Shown piece by piece: positions 17,351 to 20,049 of a stretch of 20,049 nt of DNA. A model generated the notes under the pieces. That model made no database searches. It was not told where the DNA came from and worked only from the letters and a program-made list of their open reading frames with translations. This DNA comes from Chara braunii. Its lineage: Eukaryota; Streptophyta; Charophyceae; Charales; Characeae. Every line of letters starts with the position of its first letter. Position 1 is the first letter of the stretch. The DNA lies in contig BFEA01000180.1 in the NCBI GenBank assembly GCA_003427395.1, positions 1,934,856-1,954,904 of the forward strand, given 5' to 3'. Both the position numbers and the translations under genes were made by a program.

Positions 17351-18486
17351 ACATTGGGTGATGTTTTTGCGTGCCTTCGGGAAGAATTATGTTACTCCAT
17401 TCTGTTTTACGTGTTTGAAAACATGGGTAGACCGTGTAAACATTGGGAGATGTTATTGTGTGCCGTGGGTAAACCATCTAAACGCTGTCGGTGTGCGCAC
17501 CCAACTCTCCATTAAAGTGCAAGTTCACTCGCACTTGTGGTGTGAANGCCGAGCAATACATTTAAGTGACAGTGCATCTAACTGCGATGACAGTAGTTGC
17601 AGGTAGTTTGCAACGTGAAAGTAGTTGCAGGCAGACGCTACACCGAGTGTGTTAGTAGTTGTGTGATTTGCGATTTTCGNAATGCCTCCATCTACTGTGC
17701 GATGTGTGATTGAATGACTTTTTGCAATGAATGTTTTTCCGAAACAAACCTTTGTACTTTGCAATGGGCGGTTGAATAAAACACTACCCAACTTGCAAGA
17801 GTTTCCATCTCGATGTTGCGGCGACACAAGTGAATGTTCTTAATGGATGTTATGTATGTTGTTCATGCAAAGAAATGACAATATTTTCATCAGGGAATAC
17901 AAAAACGACACGCCGATTTCCTTGTACATTACACACATAAGCTCATGGTGTGCGCACCTATTTCTCCATCTAAGTGCGAGTTCACTGGCACTTGGTATGA
18001 GCACCCCGACCATTCCACTTCAGTGGTGTGACCACCTACCTCTCCATCTAACTGCGAGTTCACTCGCACTTTTGCTCCAAATCTTGAGCAATCAGCTTAA
18101 GTGAATGTAATGAATCTATGTTACGAATTCCTCCATGCAAAGATTGGATGACGTTTTCATCTGGATATATACAAATTACAAGCCAGTGTTCATATTTAAT
18201 CATCACGCTGATGGTGGGTACGCACTTGCCTCTCCATCTGAGTGCGCGTTCACTCGCACCTGCCTCTCCATCTGAGTGCGAGTTCGCTCGCACTTAAGTC
18301 AGAGTTCACTTGCAATTTGCTTAAGTGAGGAGTTTGTGGATATACAGCANGGGGCGTGACGATTGAGTGTTGGCCTCACCAGAGGACTTGTCATTTGCCA
18401 AATCAATAACCTAGATTCGTAACATTCTGATGTTAAGTGTTGGCCTCAGCAGGGGACTTAACATTTTTTACAAAATGCGGTCCACG
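17351..18486. repeat. Repeat block between copies B and C
   Basis: No gene. Class d palindromes at 17,515-17,536, 17,972-17,993, 18,050-18,071, 18,240-18,260, 18,274-18,295 and 18,296-18,317. Class a at about 17,692-17,790. Class c at about 17,832-17,955 and 18,104-18,222, the latter with CATCACGCTGATG at 18,201-18,213. Class e twice: TGTTGGCCTCACCAGAGGAC (about 18,369) and TGTTGGCCTCAGCAGGGGAC (about 18,439). ACATTGGGTGATGTT / ACATTGGGAGATGTT near 17,351 and 17,439 are a further local repeat. Confidence 0.7.
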
Positions 18487-18600
18487 CAGATCCATGTATA
18501 TGGATCATCTATGAATGTCATGTATGGCTTCAGTTCACGACCTCGTCCGCGAACCCCGTACGTCACAAGATACGGACGGGTGGTCAGACCTTGTGTTTAA
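18487..18600 (+). pseudogene. Unknown gene family, copy C (3' fragment)
   Basis: A 37-codon frame (QIHVYGSSMNVMYGFSSRPR ... GRVVRPCV, TAA at 18,598-18,600) matches the last 30 or so codons of copy A closely at DNA level. It carries six extra residues (around TPYVTRYG) relative to A. Nothing upstream matches the rest of the gene. It is preceded by class e repeats, as is copy A. It is either the remains of a third tandem copy or a separately duplicated 3' exon; CACGCAG immediately precedes the match. Confidence 0.65.
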
Positions 18601-19411
18601 GGGAAAACGAGTGAAAATACAATCTTGTGGATCATGATGTGCATCGGCCTGAATTAACTGTACATGCTGCTACCATGGAGATCGTACTGACTGTTTTCAT
18701 GCGACTCACGGTGGCGAATCGGGGGTATGGCTGAAGGGATCCGTCTAATGAGCAATGCAGGTATTGCACAATGGTCGGACATTTCGTGCGGACTTGCCTA
18801 AGACTAAACCATGATATCATGAGACAGNAAAACCGCAATCGGGCGGCATGCGGCCGACGGCACGTCGGCAGCAGCACTGTAGGAAAACTTGGAATGAGGT
18901 CTGNGAGTGCTCAGACCTCATGTTCTGGGTAAGAACAGGTGGCCTCCAGACCCAGCAGGCCATCAGACTCCGTTTTCTGAAAAAATCAGAAAACGGACTT
19001 CCGCCGAACAATTCGCCTAGAGCCGGCGGACGCCCGAAACAGGCAACTTGGCCCAAACGACGTCAGAACAGCGCCAAATTTTGTGGAGGCCTTCCCTATG
19101 ATACAGTGAGAGGGCCCACTAGATTTGGTGTCAGTCTGATAACGTTTGGGGCAGGTAACGCAGGACTGAGCACACCGGATTTTCACTCCGGCAACAAAAA
19201 CAGCCAAAGCGGTAAGTTATCGCAACCAGGGGAATCTGCAGATTCTGCAAGTTCCGGCCAACTGTGTCTGCAGTATCTGTGCGTTTTCTGCATCTTGACT
19301 GTGGACTGAGAACTATGGGAACTGTTTTTGCCTCCGGGACTAAGGGGTACGGCGGGCAATGAGTCGGTCACTCGGGGTAGGGGGCAACGTGGGGCCAAGG
19401 GTCATTTTGCA
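18601..19411. other. Gene-free stretch with clustered inverted repeats
   Basis: The only long ORF (18,848-19,309, + strand) has no recognisable domain and runs through the inverted-repeat cluster, so I do not call it. The part up to 18,809 shows nothing. 18,810-19,030 is a row of perfect inverted repeats (separate entry). A 14-bp perfect palindrome GAATCTGCAGATTC lies at 19,232-19,245. Confidence 0.55.
18810..19030. repeat. Row of consecutive perfect inverted repeats (hairpins)
   Basis: In order: CATGATATCATG (18,810-18,821); arms GCCGAC/GTCGGC (18,853-18,869); a 12-bp stem ATGAGGTCTGNG/CTCAGACCTCAT with a 4-base loop (18,894-18,921); TGTTCT/AGAACA (18,921-18,937); TGGCCT/AGGCCA (18,940-18,962); a 12-bp stem TCCGTTTTCTGA/TCAGAAAACGGA with a 5-base loop (18,969-18,997); and TCCGCCG/CGGCGGA (19,000-19,030). 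The last six are almost back to back. The N at 18,904 falls in a stem, where pairing predicts A. Confidence 0.85.
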
Positions 19412-20049
19412 CTCCACCTCCGTCACCTACGCACATCCACCGTAATCTACCTTCACCTACCTTCTTCCACCTTCATCACCGACACCCGTCCACCATAGAC
19501 GATCATCACCTACCTTCTTCCCCCTCCATCACCTACACCCATCCACCATAGCCAACCTTCACCTACCTTCTTCCACCCCCGTCACCTACACCCATCCANC
19601 ATAGCCGACCACCTCACACCTTCTTCCACCTCCATCACCTACACCTATTCACCATAGCCAACCTTCACCTACCTTCTTCCACCCNNGTCACCTACACCCA
19701 TCCACCATAGCCGACTACCTCACTGCTTCTTCCACCTCCATCACCTACACTCATCCGCCATAGCCAACCTTCACCTACCTTCTTCCACCCCCATCACCTA
19801 CACCCATCCACCATAGCCAACCTTCCCNNACCTCCTTCCACCTTCATCACCTACACCCATCCACCATAGCCAACCTTCACCTATCTTCTTCCACCTCCAC
19901 CACCTACACCCATCCACCATAGCCAACCTTCACCTACCTTCTTCCACCTCCATTACCTACACCCATCCACCATAGCCAACCCTCACCTACCTTCTCCCAC
20001 CTTCATCACCTACACCCATCCACCATAGCCAACCCTCACCTACCTTCTT
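19412..20049. repeat. 53-bp minisatellite, at least 12 units
   Basis: CACCATAGCC-type anchors occur at 19,438, 19,491, 19,544, 19,597, 19,650, 19,703, 19,756, 19,809, 19,862, 19,915, 19,968 and 20,021, every interval exactly 53 bp. The + strand is C-rich with few G. Units at 19,597 and 19,703 share a variant (CCGAC-ACCTCAC) alternating with the common CCAACCTTCACC form. The array is cut by the window end. The period is not a multiple of three, so it is not coding. Confidence 0.97.

Noticed and set aside
13257-18317. CRISPR-like array from the repeated palindrome
   Set aside because: Copies are irregularly spaced and diverged, the setting is eukaryotic, and no spacer-repeat periodicity exists.
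19175-19191. tRNA-Glu-like anticodon arm (CCGGA, loop TTTTCAC, TCCGG)
   Set aside because: Stem and loop sizes fit, but there is no T arm with a GTTC-like loop and no matching acceptor stem.
18848-19309. 153-codon + strand ORF
   Set aside because: It runs through the inverted-repeat cluster, lacks any recognisable domain and has Gln/Ser/Pro-biased composition.

Overview
The window looks like repeat-rich nuclear DNA of a eukaryote. It has GA/CT microsatellites, a 53-bp minisatellite, decayed retroelement gag and transposase-like coding remnants, and families of short dispersed repeats. It shows no bacterial-style operons or Shine-Dalgarno spacing. The gag remnant resembles, from memory, gag proteins of the charophyte alga Chara, so a streptophyte alga is my best guess. 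This is an inference and was not checked by a search. About 40 single N bases lie downstream of 7,318 and none upstream.

Layout. 1-2,250: a CT tract and then unassigned sequence with only short, unconvincing ORFs. 2,251-6,213: the most interesting part, a head-to-tail array of four (perhaps five) diverged paralogous modules of about 190-270 codons, here called M0-M4, all on the + strand. The first (M1) is an intact 270-aa ORF. M2, M3 and M4 need frameshifts, and M3 also has in-frame stops. M1-M4 share Met-Ala starts spaced about 0.86-0.92 kb apart. I do not recognise the family. 6,666-8,155: a decayed gag-like gene with no pol behind it. 8,213-10,785: a decayed gene of the DUF7869 type (IVDGMDQ / DN..EN.NQYL / VGHTHTDID motifs), broken by stops, frame changes and an 11-bp tandem duplication. 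10,790-11,695: an unknown ORF with three clustered in-frame stops.

11,890-12,337: a nested tandem repeat (252-bp unit with 96-bp sub-repeats). 12,840-18,600: a segmentally duplicated block. It carries two broken full-length copies (A, B) and one 3' fragment (C) of a second unknown gene family, separated by recurring short repeats. One of these is a palindrome (arms AAGTGCGAG / CTCGCACTT, loop TTCA) present in about ten degenerate copies. 15,230-15,790 is a 276-bp tandem duplication and 16,212-16,280 a CT microsatellite. 18,810-19,030 is a dense row of consecutive inverted repeats. From about 19,412 to the end is a strictly phased 53-bp minisatellite that runs off the window.

How it fits together: I see no working pathway. 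The window reads as a heterochromatin-like accumulation of local tandem duplications and dead mobile-element genes. M1 is the only long ORF I regard as plausibly intact. The two unknown families (M modules; gene A/B/C) are the best candidates for something undescribed.
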